NCBI RefSeq assembly: GCF_029892685.1
Contig: NZ_JARXVD010000017.1
Location: 62,001 to 126,000, forward strand
Reading direction: 5' to 3'
DNA length: 64,000 nucleotides
DNA from: Mycobacterium sp. OTB74
GTDB taxonomy: Bacteria; Actinomycetota; Actinomycetes; Mycobacteriales; Mycobacteriaceae
The notes under the pieces were generated by a model. That model saw only the letters and a list, made by a program, of their open reading frames with translations, made no database searches and was not told where the DNA came from. Shown piece by piece: positions 19,700 through 28,610 of the stretch; position 1 is the first letter of the stretch, and the number at the start of each line of letters is the position of its first letter. The translations under genes were made by a program, and so were the position numbers.

Positions 19700-21010
19700 A
19701 TGATCCCTGACGTCGTCACCCTGTGGATGGTCATCTCGCTGACCCATCTGTTGTTCGGGATGCTGCATCTCCTTGTCTCGGTGGGCAAGCGCCGCAATTC
19801 TGCGGTGCTCCTGTGGAGTGCCGGAAACATCAGCGGCTTCGTCGGCGCCGGGTTGATCAGCGCGCGCGGCTTTTTGCCGGACACCATGTCGATCACGGTG
19901 GCCAGCGGCATGGTGGCAGCGGCATGGGGATTGATGTGGTCCGGGCAGCGCGCGTTCGACCGGCTACCCATCCATTGGCCGGCCCTGGTCGCGGGCCCAA
20001 CCTTCCTGTGGGCGGTGTTCGCCCTTCCCCTGCCGTTTTCGCCGGCGAATCCGGCAACCCGGGTCTCCCTGGTCGGACTGGTGCTCGCCGGGTACTTCAT
20101 TTTGAGTGTGATCGACGCCATCAAAGCCGGGCGCACGGAACGACTGGTCTCGCGGCGACTTCTGATGGGCGTCTACATCATCGCGACGTCGGCGACCATC
20201 ACCCACATCATCGGTGTGCATCTACATGGCGTTGCAGGACAGGATGTCGAGTCGATGCCGTTCGCCGCGATTTCGGTTCTGATCTTCACCTTCTCGGTCA
20301 TCGCGATCAACCTCTGCCTGTCGCTGATGGGCTGGGAACGGCTGGAGGACCAACTCGCCGACGCCGCCATGCTCGATTCGCTCACCGGAACGCTCAATCG
20401 CGTCGGCTTCATGATTCAGGCTCAGCGACTGGCTGAAGATTGCGTTGCGCGCCAGCTCCGATGTTCGATCATCGTGATGGACCTCGACGAGTTCAAAGCC
20501 ACCAATGATCTGTTCGGTCACGATGCCGGCGATCGGCTGCTGGCTGAATTCGCCTTGGTTGCACGGTCGAATCTGCGCGGCGGCGATCTGCTGGCCAGAG
20601 TCGGCGGTGAGGAGTTCTGCGCCGCGCTGCCCGGCGCAGACGAGTTACAGGCCGCGGTGATCGCCGACCGGTTGCGGGTCGCGTACTCCACCTCGAAATT
20701 CACCCATCACGATGCCGTACTCACCGGCACCGTGAGCATCGGTGTCGCTCAGATCGGGCACAAGGCCGGGCTGCGCTCGGCCATCCACCGGGCGGACGTA
20801 GCTATGTACGAAGCCAAAAGTCGCGGCCGGGACCGAGTCATCCGGGCGTCGGTCGCCGGTGGATTACCGCTGCCCGACGAATCACTAATCGAGTCACCGG
20901 CCGAGAAGGAACCGCCCGCCGAGTCACCGGGCGATGAGGACTCACCCATCGAGTCGCCTATCGATGAGGACTCACCCATCGAGTCGCCCATCGCCGGCGA
21001 AACATCCTGA
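19700..21010 (+). CDS. membrane diguanylate cyclase (GGDEF)
   Basis: 436 aa. Six or seven membrane segments (about residues 5-205), then a GGDEF domain (about 220-385): MDLDEFKATNDLFGHDAGD for metal and substrate, active-site loop GGEEF, and an allosteric I-site (R-G-G-D four residues before the loop's ARV). It should make cyclic di-GMP from two GTP, with product inhibition. The extreme C-terminus carries Ser/Pro/Glu repeats (DEDSPIESPI twice). ATG 19700 chosen because upstream codons back to 19382 are antisense to tex. The membrane signal is unknown. Confidence 0.85.
   Translation: MIPDVVTLWMVISLTHLLFGMLHLLVSVGKRRNSAVLLWSAGNISGFVGAGLISARGFLPDTMSITVASGMVAAAWGLMWSGQRAFDRLPIHWPALVAGPTFLWAVFALPLPFSPANPATRVSLVGLVLAGYFILSVIDAIKAGRTERLVSRRLLMGVYIIATSATITHIIGVHLHGVAGQDVESMPFAAISVLIFTFSVIAINLCLSLMGWERLEDQLADAAMLDSLTGTLNRVGFMIQAQRLAEDCVARQLRCSIIVMDLDEFKATNDLFGHDAGDRLLAEFALVARSNLRGGDLLARVGGEEFCAALPGADELQAAVIADRLRVAYSTSKFTHHDAVLTGTVSIGVAQIGHKAGLRSAIHRADVAMYEAKSRGRDRVIRASVAGGLPLPDESLIESPAEKEPPAESPGDEDSPIESPIDEDSPIESPIAGETS
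20890..21000. repeat. in-gene repeats encoding acidic ESP/DEDSPIESPI units
   Basis: Two perfect or near-perfect 30-bp copies (about 20933-20992) plus diverged relatives upstream encode the acidic tail of the diguanylate cyclase. Expansion or contraction would stay in frame. Confidence 0.6.
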
Positions 21011-21036
21011 GCAGCACCCCGGTTCTTGTTGCAGCA

Positions 21037-21545
21037 TCACCGCACTGACCGAGATCGCTTGCTGCTGAGCCACATCCACAATTGCGCGGCCGAATGGAAC
21101 CCGCCGCCCACCGAGTAGTACGTCTGCTCACACAGCACGGTGCCGTCGGCTGCAGTTGCGGTCAACATCATGGCGTTGAGGTGCTGTTCCAGAACCTGCT
21201 GCGGATGAAGCACCATGTCACCTTCGGTCAGGACCACAGTAACGTTGCCGCACAACCGGATTCGCCCGTTAGCCCAAATCTGGTCCAGCCGGCTTCCATC
21301 TCGGCGGTCTCGATGGTCTCGGGCGCGCAGCCCTCGAGTCCGAGCAGCATCGCCGACATGGTGCCATGCCCGGCCCCGGTGACGGCCAGCGACCCGTACA
21401 GGTCCACCTGGACGTCGACGACCTGGTCAGCGCCGCCGGTCGCCAACTCCGTGCTGAACCGGTGCGCAGCCCGCATCGGGCCGACGGTGTGCGAGCTGGA
21501 CGGCCCGATACCGGCGGAGAACAGATCGAAGACGCTTATCGCCAC
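21037..21545 (-). pseudogene. L-serine ammonia-lyase (SdaA) remnant, frameshifted and truncated
   Basis: The first frame (from 21545) is the SdaA beta domain: SVFDLFSAGIGPSSSHTVGPM, the diagnostic N-terminus, through LLGLEGCAPETIETAEMEAG. At about 21285-21295 the frame shifts by one base (a lost C in GGC-TGG would do it) and the homology resumes as DQIWANGRIRLCGN...LEQHLNAMMLTATAADGT...QTYYSVGGGF. Intact enzymes continue about 300 residues with the iron-sulfur catalytic domain, which is absent. Both lesions together make it non-functional. Confidence 0.85.
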
Positions 21546-21669
21546 GACATCTCCGGGTAGAGCGGATGATTGTCTGCCATGCTAAGCCTCCCGAAAGCGC
21601 CGCCGGGATGGCTGAATCGCGGCGGCGTGCGCCGCTAAGCGTCCAGTGCCTGCACCGTGCCGGGTCCGA

Positions 21670-22935
21670 TCAGAACTGGCCGCAGTTCGGTGTCGTGGGT
21701 TCGCCGTTGAACCGGGCGGCAATCCACTGCATCGCCGGTTCACCGTCGACCAGCATCGGCAACGCGTGGTTGATCACCAACTTGTTCAAGAACGGCGGCT
21801 CTTCGTTGGTGCGGAATTCCACGTCGGCGCCCTTGTCGCACCAGTCCCGGCCGAGCTGGTTGGCCGCAGTCCACGGCACCAGCGGGTCGTAGCGGTTGCT
21901 GTTGATCAGCACCGGCCCATTGGGCTTGTACTTCCCCAGCTTCTGCATCTCGAACAGCGTTTTGAACGGTTCTTCGTTGACCAGTTGGCCGATGTCCTCG
22001 GTGAAATACGGCTGCAAATGACGGAACATGAAGTCGACGATGGTCTGTCCGACGCATTGGCGCGACACACTTTCCAACATGTCCTTGCCCCGCTGGGTGA
22101 GCTTGGAACGGATCAAATCGGCGAATTCCGGATAGGCGTAAATCTCGCCGTTGAGCGCGTACCCCACCACGCCGACCAGGGCACTGCCATCGGTGTACGG
22201 GAACAGCTCTTTCAGGTCGGCCACCGGAGCGCCGGCGTAGGTGCCGACGACGTGTAGGTCGGGTGCGTAGGACTGCGCCAACTCAGCCGCCGACGCGGCC
22301 GCGCCGCCGCCCTGGGAGTAGCCCCAAAAGGCAACCGGCCCATTGGGATCCAAGGACGTGCCGGGAAGCTTCTTGGCCGCGCGGGCGGCATCGAGCACTG
22401 CGGCGGCCTCGGCGACCCGGTTGACGTACGTGTGCATACCGGGGGTACCCAGCCCCTCGTAGTCGGTCATCACCACTGCGAAGCCGCGGGCCACCATGGT
22501 GGCAATGAAGGCCTCTTCGTAATTCACCATGATGTCCCAGCCACCCGAATAGTGGATGCCCTGGTTGAACTGGCGCGAGGGCGCGCACTGGTTGCCTTGG
22601 CCTTGAGTACCGACGGCGTAACTGATCAGCGGTCGCGGGCCCTTGCCCGGCCAGTCGTTATATGGCTCGAAGTAGGTTCCAGTGACTGCAACCGTATTTC
22701 CGCGAGCATCGGTGCTGCGGTACATGATTCGCGTCCCGGTGGCCATGATCGCCCCGAGTTGACCGGACGGCTCGAGCACCAACCGGGTCGGTTCGGTCCG
22801 GATCAGATCGCCGGGCTTGCCCGGAGGCAGCGGATCGGGTGGCAAATAGAAAGCGGCGTACTGCGCTTCATCGCCGTCGGCGCTCGCCGTGCCCACCCCG
22901 GAAAACAACGCGCCGACCAGCAACAAGACGGCCAT
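21670..22935 (-). CDS. secreted lipase of the secretory lipase (LIP) family
   Basis: 421 aa from ATG 22935. Signal peptide AVLLLVGALFSGVGTASA, then an alpha/beta hydrolase: oxyanion region SYAVGTQGQGNQCAPS, nucleophile elbow GYSQGGGAA, Asp in NRYDPLVPW and a His near the C-terminus (VINHALPML). These secretory lipases hydrolyse triacylglycerol or other esters at the cell surface. The frame is open 50 codons further, but those residues precede the signal peptide without homology. GGGGG lies just 5' of the chosen start. Confidence 0.85.
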   Translation of the reverse strand: MAVLLLVGALFSGVGTASADGDEAQYAAFYLPPDPLPPGKPGDLIRTEPTRLVLEPSGQLGAIMATGTRIMYRSTDARGNTVAVTGTYFEPYNDWPGKGPRPLISYAVGTQGQGNQCAPSRQFNQGIHYSGGWDIMVNYEEAFIATMVARGFAVVMTDYEGLGTPGMHTYVNRVAEAAAVLDAARAAKKLPGTSLDPNGPVAFWGYSQGGGAAASAAELAQSYAPDLHVVGTYAGAPVADLKELFPYTDGSALVGVVGYALNGEIYAYPEFADLIRSKLTQRGKDMLESVSRQCVGQTIVDFMFRHLQPYFTEDIGQLVNEEPFKTLFEMQKLGKYKPNGPVLINSNRYDPLVPWTAANQLGRDWCDKGADVEFRTNEEPPFLNKLVINHALPMLVDGEPAMQWIAARFNGEPTTPNCGQF

Positions 22936-23133
22936 AACACCCCCATAACAATCCACGAACCGGACAGTAACAAGCTGATTCTCATTTATGAAATTTGGAT
23001 ACTTGGTGTTGAGAGCCATGTTCTCGTCGTTGACCCGGGTGATTTCGCTGTCTCGACGCTCTGAATTTGCCGGGCTGCCACGCACGTCTTTGTGGCCACA
23101 CTGTCAACACGCAGAAGGTGACAGACTGGCCGC

Positions 23134-24120
23134 ATGCCGCAGGGCTCACCGAATCCGCGTGCTGTGGTGATCGTCGTGTTCGACGGGGTCAAGCTGCTCG
23201 ATGTCGCGGGTCCGGCCGAAGTTTTCGCCGAAGCCAACCGTTTCGGCGCCAACTACGAACTGCACTTCGCCTCGATCAACGGCCGTGCGGTCAGCACGTC
23301 GATCGGCACCGGTTTCGACGCCACGCAGCGCATCGACGCCATCGATGCGGCGGACACTGTCGTGGTGGCCGGCGGGGACTGTTTGGTGGGTCAACCGATC
23401 GACCCTGAACTGGTGGCCGCGCTGACGGCTATCCCCGGCCGCACCCGGCGTCTGGCGTCGGTCTGCACCGGCGCATTCGTTCTGGCCCAGGCCGGTCTGT
23501 TGAACGGCCGTCGGGCCACCACGCATTGGCGACACGCCCGCCTGCTGGGCCGAGCGTTTCCGCAGATCACGGTCGAGCCCGATGCGATCTTCGTCCGGGA
23601 CGCAGACGTACTGACCTCGGCCGGGGTGACCGCCGGGATCGATCTGGCGCTGTCTCTGGTCGAGGAGGATTACGGCGCGGAACTGGTCCGCAACGTGGCG
23701 CGCTCGCTGGTGGTGTACCTCAAGCGGGCCGGTGGCCAGTCGCAGTTCTCCACCTCGGTGGAGGCGGGTCTGCCGCCCCAGTCGGCGCTACGGGCCGTGA
23801 CCGATGCCATCTCGGCCGACCCCGCGGCCAGCCACAGTGTGAAAGAGCTTGCTGCACAAGCAGCTTTGAGTACCCGCCAATTGACGCGGTTGTTCCAGTC
23901 CGAGCTCGGCACCACGCCGGCCCGTTACGTCGAGATGGTCCGGATCGATACGGCCCGAGCCGAATTGGATGCCGGGCGCTCGGTATCCGCGAGCGCACGT
24001 CTGGCCGGTTTCGGCAGCACCGAAACCCTGCGGCGGGCGTTTGTCGCGAACCTCGGGGTGTCGCCCAGCGCATATCGGGACAGATTCCGCACGACATCAC
24101 ACACCCCTGTTGACGATTAG
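23134..24120 (+). CDS. GlxA-type transcription regulator (DJ-1/PfpI-like plus AraC helix-turn-helix)
   Basis: 328 aa. Residues 1-170 are a DJ-1/PfpI-like domain (VVIVVFDGVKLLDVAGPAEVF, nucleophile-elbow Cys in ASVCTGAFVLAQAG, THWRHA). Residues about 215-320 carry two AraC HTH motifs (SVKELAAQAALSTRQLTRLF and SASARLAGFGSTETLRRAFV followed by GVSPSAYRDRF). Probably an activator or repressor of nearby genes; the ABC/YhgE pair starts 67 nt downstream on the same strand. The effector is not evident. Confidence 0.85.
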   Translation: MPQGSPNPRAVVIVVFDGVKLLDVAGPAEVFAEANRFGANYELHFASINGRAVSTSIGTGFDATQRIDAIDAADTVVVAGGDCLVGQPIDPELVAALTAIPGRTRRLASVCTGAFVLAQAGLLNGRRATTHWRHARLLGRAFPQITVEPDAIFVRDADVLTSAGVTAGIDLALSLVEEDYGAELVRNVARSLVVYLKRAGGQSQFSTSVEAGLPPQSALRAVTDAISADPAASHSVKELAAQAALSTRQLTRLFQSELGTTPARYVEMVRIDTARAELDAGRSVSASARLAGFGSTETLRRAFVANLGVSPSAYRDRFRTTSHTPVDD

Positions 24121-24187
24121 CGGCGAATTTTGCGCTGTCGCACTGATTTACTGGCAAACGTTCCTTTTGACCAGGAGATGAGTAGAG

Positions 24188-24898
24188 ATGGACGACGAGA
24201 CGCTGCCAACCAGTGGCGAGACGCAGCAGCCCGACGAGACCGCGGATAGTGCGCCACTTATCGTCGCTCGCGGGCTGAGCGTCGCCGGCGAACACGGACC
24301 ACTCTTCTCTGACGTCGACCTAGACATCACGCCGGGTTTTCACGCCATCCAGATGCCCGGCGGTCCGGCTCAACATACGTTTCTGCTGACCCTGGCCGGT
24401 CGACTCAAGCCCACCAGTGGCACCGTCACCGTCAACGGCGACTCCGGCCCACGTGCAATCCGGCGGCACTGCGCCATCGCTGCCTTTTCCGAAATCGACG
24501 ATCTGGAGGAGATGGTCACGGTGCGGACCGTGCTCTCCGAACAGCGGCGTTGGCTGGCACCGTGGTTCTCTCTGGTACCCGAGGAGGCCGGCACCACCGA
24601 AATGGAGGCGGTGTTCGGCGACGACCCCGCACCATCGCCCGGGACCTTCATCATCGAGTTGTCCGATTTGGAGCTGTTCCTGCTGCGGATCACCCTGGCG
24701 CTCATGTCCGACCGGCCGATCCTGGTGGTCGGCGATCTGGAGCAGGTACGTGACAACGAGCGACGCGCGGCCGCTGTCCAGCGCCTGGGCGCGCTGGCCG
24801 AACAGCGGACCATCGTTGTCGGGGTGACCAATCCGCTCGGAGATGACGCACCCCACCACATACTCCATGACCGCCGCGTCCTGACCGGAAAGGACTGA
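24188..24898 (+). CDS. degenerate ABC-transporter ATPase-like protein, partner of YhgE/Pip
   Basis: 236 aa with the outline of an ABC ATPase (GLSVAGEHGPLFSDVDLDITPG; LAGRLKPTSGTVTVNG; RTIVVGVTN near the switch region), but the Walker A position reads MPGGPAQHT in place of GxxGxGKS/T, the signature LSGGQ is replaced by ELSDLELFL, and Walker B ends VVGDLEQV rather than LDEP. It cannot be expected to bind or hydrolyse ATP normally. Starts with AGGAG about 10 nt upstream; only two bases separate its stop from the YhgE/Pip gene, so the pair is coupled. Possibly a structural subunit. Confidence 0.75.
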   Translation: MDDETLPTSGETQQPDETADSAPLIVARGLSVAGEHGPLFSDVDLDITPGFHAIQMPGGPAQHTFLLTLAGRLKPTSGTVTVNGDSGPRAIRRHCAIAAFSEIDDLEEMVTVRTVLSEQRRWLAPWFSLVPEEAGTTEMEAVFGDDPAPSPGTFIIELSDLELFLLRITLALMSDRPILVVGDLEQVRDNERRAAAVQRLGALAEQRTIVVGVTNPLGDDAPHHILHDRRVLTGKD

Positions 24899-24900
24899 CG

Positions 24901-26901
24901 ATGCTCGCTGGACTCGCATTCGGTTCAGAGATCAAACGCTTCGGCCGCAGCCGGATGACCCGCGCGGCGATCGTGGTGCTGATGCTGCTGCCGCTGGTCT
25001 ACGGCGCCCTGTACCTGTGGGCGTTCTGGGACCCGTTCGGCCAAGTCAACAAAATGCCGGTGGCACTGGTGAATTCGGACCGCGGTGCGATGGTGTCGGG
25101 CCAGCACGTGAATGCCGGAGATGAGATCGCCAAGAGCCTGACCGCCGACCACAGCCTGGACTGGCATGTGGTCAGCGATAGTGAAGCCCGCGAAGGCGTC
25201 AAGCATGGGAAGTACTACTTCATGCTGGAACTGCCACCGGATTTCAGCGAGGCCATCGCATCGCCGATCAGCGGGACGCCCAAGAAAGCCCAGCTGATCG
25301 CGCTGTACAACGATGCGAACAACTACATCTCGTCCACCATCGGCCGCACCGCCACCAGCCAGGTGCTCAATGCGGTGTCCAGTCGAATCTCCGGCCAGGC
25401 GGTCAATCAGATTCTGTCCGTGGTGGTTTCGTCCGGTGCCGGAATCAAGCAGGCCGCCGACGGAGCGCACCAGCTGGCCGATGGCGCCACCCAGCTCAAC
25501 ACCGGCCTGATCCAGGCCGACAACGGGGCGGGCCGTCTGGCGTCCGGGCTGAGCGATGCGCGTTCAGGTTCGGCCAAGCTGTCCACCGGTGCCCGACAGC
25601 TTTCCAACGGCATCAACCAGGCCACCGACCCGCTGCTGAAACTGACCAAGGCGCTGTCCCAGGTCGGCGGTAACACCGATCAATTGCAGCAGGGCGCAAC
25701 CGCTTTGGAGCAGGCCGCCGACCAGGTCGGGGCCATCGGCACTGCCCAGGACGCCGCCGCAGCTGCAATCGGTTCGGTGATCCAACAACTTTCGGTGAAT
25801 CAGGACCCTGTGTCGGTCGGTGCGGTCAATGCTCTGCACGGTGTGCAGGACCAATTGGCCGGTCATCAGTTCACCCCGCAAATCCGTCAGCAACTGACCG
25901 ACGCACACAACGCCGCGATCTCTTTGACCGAAACGTTGCGCAACCCTGGCAGCCCACTTCAGTCGGCCCTGGATCAGGTGGGCAGCACCGGCCAGCAGCT
26001 GACCGACAAGCTGAACCAGCTGCGCAACGGCGCTGAGCAACTGGCCAACGGTAACGCCCAGTTGGCAAGTGGCCTAGTGCAACTCGACGACGGGGCACGC
26101 CAGCTCAAGTCCGGCACCGCCCAGCTCGTTGATGGCTCGACCCGGCTCAAGGACGGCGCCAACGAGTTGGCCACCAAGCTCGGTGACGGCGCCAAGCAGG
26201 TGCCGGAATGGACCACCCAGCAGAAGGCCGCGATCGCCGACACCATCGGCGGGCCGGTGCAGCTGGACTCGTCGCACGAGAACAGTGCGCCGAACTTCGC
26301 CACCGGTATGGCGCCGTTCTTCCTGACCCTTGCCCTGTTCTTCGGTGCTCTGGTGTTGTGGATGGTGTTGCGGCCCTTGCAGAATCGTCCGATCGCGGCA
26401 GAGGTGCTGGCAATCCGGGTGGTGCTGGCCAGTTACCTGCCTGCCGCGGCCATCGCGCTGTTCCAGGCGGTCATTCTGTATTGCGTGGTGCGTTTCGCTC
26501 TCGGCATGCAGGTCGCTCATCCGGTAGGGATGTTGGCCTTCATGATCCTGGTGTCGTTCGCGTTCGTCGCCGCGACTCAAGCGATCAATGCTCTGGTCGG
26601 CCCGGCAGTGGGCCGGGTACTCATCATGGCGCTGCTGATGTTGCAGATGGTCAGCGCCGGCGGCATGTATCCGGTCGAGACCACCACCAAGCCGTTCCAG
26701 ACACTGCACCGATTCGATCCGATGACGTTCGGCGTCGACGGACTTCGTCAGTTGGTGCTGGGCGGGATCGATGAACGCCTATGGCGCGCGATCATCGTGC
26801 TGGTTTGTATTTGGCTTGGTGCGCTGGGAATTTCGAGCCTGTGCGCGAGGCGGAACCGAACCTGGAACCTGATCCGGTTGCTGCCGGCGATCAAGATGTA
26901 G
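24901..26901 (+). CDS. YhgE/Pip-family membrane protein
   Basis: 666 aa. A first membrane helix (AAIVVLMLLPLVYGALYLWAF, about 20-45), a large extracytoplasmic region including a long series of heptad-like QLADGATQLNTG/LASGLxxLDDGARQL repeats (about 190-430, likely coiled coil), then five C-terminal membrane helices (about 480-650) of ABC-2 type. Family members include the phage-infection protein and ESAT-6-like secretion accessories; in mycobacteria related proteins are poorly characterised. Transcribed with the degenerate ATPase just upstream. Confidence 0.85.
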   Translation: MLAGLAFGSEIKRFGRSRMTRAAIVVLMLLPLVYGALYLWAFWDPFGQVNKMPVALVNSDRGAMVSGQHVNAGDEIAKSLTADHSLDWHVVSDSEAREGVKHGKYYFMLELPPDFSEAIASPISGTPKKAQLIALYNDANNYISSTIGRTATSQVLNAVSSRISGQAVNQILSVVVSSGAGIKQAADGAHQLADGATQLNTGLIQADNGAGRLASGLSDARSGSAKLSTGARQLSNGINQATDPLLKLTKALSQVGGNTDQLQQGATALEQAADQVGAIGTAQDAAAAAIGSVIQQLSVNQDPVSVGAVNALHGVQDQLAGHQFTPQIRQQLTDAHNAAISLTETLRNPGSPLQSALDQVGSTGQQLTDKLNQLRNGAEQLANGNAQLASGLVQLDDGARQLKSGTAQLVDGSTRLKDGANELATKLGDGAKQVPEWTTQQKAAIADTIGGPVQLDSSHENSAPNFATGMAPFFLTLALFFGALVLWMVLRPLQNRPIAAEVLAIRVVLASYLPAAAIALFQAVILYCVVRFALGMQVAHPVGMLAFMILVSFAFVAATQAINALVGPAVGRVLIMALLMLQMVSAGGMYPVETTTKPFQTLHRFDPMTFGVDGLRQLVLGGIDERLWRAIIVLVCIWLGALGISSLCARRNRTWNLIRLLPAIKM

Positions 26902-26919
26902 GTCGGGTCTGCGCCTCGT

Positions 26920-27345
26920 TCAGCTCGACAGCAGTAGTACCCCGGCTGCGGTCAATGCAATGACTTTGACGAGCTCCAACCCCACATAGGCGTAATGGGC
27001 GTTGGAGCGGGGTCCTTCCCTACCTGCCAGCACCTCATCCGAGCGGCGATTCAACCCGGGTCGCACCGCGATCAGTTGCAGCGCCAGTGCTGCAACCGCA
27101 ACGGCGAACGCGACCATGACCGAGGTATTTGGACGGCTGACCGAGACCGCCGCGACGATGCCCGCCGCGAATACCAACTCGACGGTGTTGAGGGCGCGGA
27201 ACACCATGCGCCCGATGCCGAGCCCGATCTGCAATGTCACGTTGGGAGCGCGGAACTTCAGTGGCGCCTCCAGGAACGAGATGGCGAGCACCATGCCCAG
27301 CCAGACAAAGGTGATAGCAATCTGAATCGCCGCTGCGGCAGTCAT
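26920..27345 (-). CDS. small integral membrane protein, four helices
   Basis: 141 aa with four predicted membrane helices (about residues 5-25, 45-68, 72-92 and 118-138) and a charged loop RPGLNRRSDEVLAGREGPRSNA. ATG 27345 follows AAGGA at proper spacing. It resembles actinobacterial DUF4149-like membrane proteins, but I am not certain; function unknown. Confidence 0.7.
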   Translation of the reverse strand: MTAAAAIQIAITFVWLGMVLAISFLEAPLKFRAPNVTLQIGLGIGRMVFRALNTVELVFAAGIVAAVSVSRPNTSVMVAFAVAVAALALQLIAVRPGLNRRSDEVLAGREGPRSNAHYAYVGLELVKVIALTAAGVLLLSS

Positions 27346-27506
27346 TCGATATGTCCTTCCAGGTCGGTATGCACGACGGCCACCGTGCCTACTGCGTGCT
27401 CGTCCAACAGCTAGTAGAGCATCCCAAGTACCGGAGCAATCCCGATGTCCACCAAATTCAACTCAACCGAGGTTTGACCGCACTCAAACATGGCTATTCC
27501 CAAGAC

Positions 27507-27872
27507 ATGATCAGAATCAAGTTCACACAGATAGCCGCCGCTGGAACACTTGCCGCTGCGCTTGCTACTGGGTCGTTCGTGGCAGTCGACATGGCGCCGA
27601 ACGCATTTGGACGGGATGTGGTCCTGACTAATTACCAGATGGGACCCACAGACCACTTCAAAGACGACCCGGGCGGTGGCGGCTGTATCAACGGCCAGTG
27701 TGGCTCCGGTGGGACCAACAGTGGTCCAGGCGGAGGTCAGGGCGGCTCCGGATGTATTCCGACGGCCAACGGAATGGCCTGCGGCTCCGGCGGAGTCAAC
27801 GCTGGACCCGGTGGTGTTCCCGGCGGCAGCGGTTGTCTTCCCGGGGTCGGCTGCGGCGGCGGCCACGGGTAG
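27507..27872 (+). CDS. secreted Gly/Cys-rich repeat protein
   Basis: 121 aa from ATG 27507. Signal peptide (MIRIKFTQIAAAGTLAAALATG), then a mature part made of three repeats of the form GGxGC-(I/L)-x...-CGSGGxNxGPGGGxGGSGC. Six cysteines occur as pairs, suggesting disulfide loops. Longer frames to 27351 add non-signal sequence. Weak ribosome-binding site. Function unknown; followed by a bidirectional hairpin shared with the convergent PAS-ANTAR gene. Confidence 0.7.
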   Translation: MIRIKFTQIAAAGTLAAALATGSFVAVDMAPNAFGRDVVLTNYQMGPTDHFKDDPGGGGCINGQCGSGGTNSGPGGGQGGSGCIPTANGMACGSGGVNAGPGGVPGGSGCLPGVGCGGGHG

Positions 27873-27895
27873 TACGGCTTATCGCTAAATGTCCG

Positions 27896-28573
27896 TCAGT
27901 CCTCGACCGTCTGCTGGTCACCGACCAGCAGACGGTCGATGGCGCTGGTACTTTCCGGTGAAAGCCCTTGGCGCATCAGTGCATCGAGAAACTGGGCGGC
28001 TACGGTCTTCAGTTTTACCTGAGTCGTCTGCGAGCGCCATTTGAGGATGTCGAATGCCCGGTCGGCGTCGACGCTGTACGCCACCATCAGCACGCCTTTG
28101 GCCTGCTCGATCAGGGCGCGGGACTCCACGACGCCGGACATCGCCCTGGTGACGTCGGATTGCAGACTGTCGGTGACGTCGACGTAGAAACCTTCGGTGC
28201 CGATCACGTCGCCCGATTCATCGGTCATCCGGTCGCCGACCGCGACCAACCACCGGGTGCTGCCCGAGGCATCGACGATGCGGTGCCGACTGCTGAACTG
28301 CCCGCCGGTTTTGACTCGGTCCAGAATCTCGGCCACCTTGGCGCGATCGTCGGGATGTTGGTGGTTCAACAACAGCTCGGTCGTGGGTTGCACCGCACCC
28401 GGTTCGTATCCATGCATCCGGGCAACCTGGTCCGACCACACCCAACGCTGGTCTGCCACAAAATACTGAAACTTGCCGACGCGCTGGGTTTCGCCTCCGC
28501 TGAATACCGCGGCGACCTCCCACGACTCCTGGCTGTCGACAGACTCCTGACCGTCAACGGGCGTATCGGTCAT
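27896..28573 (-). CDS. PAS-ANTAR RNA-binding antiterminator/regulator
   Basis: 225 aa. A PAS/PAC domain (about 30-140; FVADQRWVWSDQVARMHGYEPG, SSRHRIVDASGSTRWLVAVGDR, FYVDVTD) and a C-terminal ANTAR domain (about 150-210; VESRALIEQAKGVLMVAY, DADRAFDILKWRSQ). ANTAR proteins bind paired RNA hairpins to prevent termination. The ATG at 28573 is chosen over a start 10 codons upstream; two copies of a 14-bp repeat lie directly before it. The last 40 nt of the gene form a strong hairpin. Signal perceived is unknown. Confidence 0.85.
   Translation of the reverse strand: MTDTPVDGQESVDSQESWEVAAVFSGGETQRVGKFQYFVADQRWVWSDQVARMHGYEPGAVQPTTELLLNHQHPDDRAKVAEILDRVKTGGQFSSRHRIVDASGSTRWLVAVGDRMTDESGDVIGTEGFYVDVTDSLQSDVTRAMSGVVESRALIEQAKGVLMVAYSVDADRAFDILKWRSQTTQVKLKTVAAQFLDALMRQGLSPESTSAIDRLLVGDQQTVED
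27903..27939. terminator. bidirectional hairpin between convergent genes
   Basis: A perfect 16-bp stem (27903-27918 and 27924-27939, 5-nt loop) located 31 nt past the stop of the Gly/Cys-rich gene and inside the final codons of the convergent ANTAR gene. Its position fits a shared terminator; for the ANTAR gene it overlaps coding sequence and ends 7 nt before its stop. Confidence 0.65.
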
Positions 28574-28581
28574 CTCGGGCA

Positions 28582-28609
28582 CTCGACAATCGGACCTCGA
28601 CAATCGGAC
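28582..28609. repeat. tandem direct repeat CTCGACAATCGGAC x2
   Basis: Two perfect adjacent 14-bp copies immediately upstream of the PAS-ANTAR start at 28573 (minus strand). Could be a regulator site or an RNA element in the leader. Confidence 0.6.
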
Positions 28610-28610
28610 A

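Noticed and set aside
17122..20136. 1004-aa tex frame starting at 20136
   Set aside because: The first 201 codons have no Tex homology and lie antisense to the diguanylate cyclase; Tex begins at GTG 19533.
19382..21010. 542-aa GGDEF frame starting at 19382
   Set aside because: The extra 106 codons are antisense to tex; membrane segments begin right after ATG 19700.
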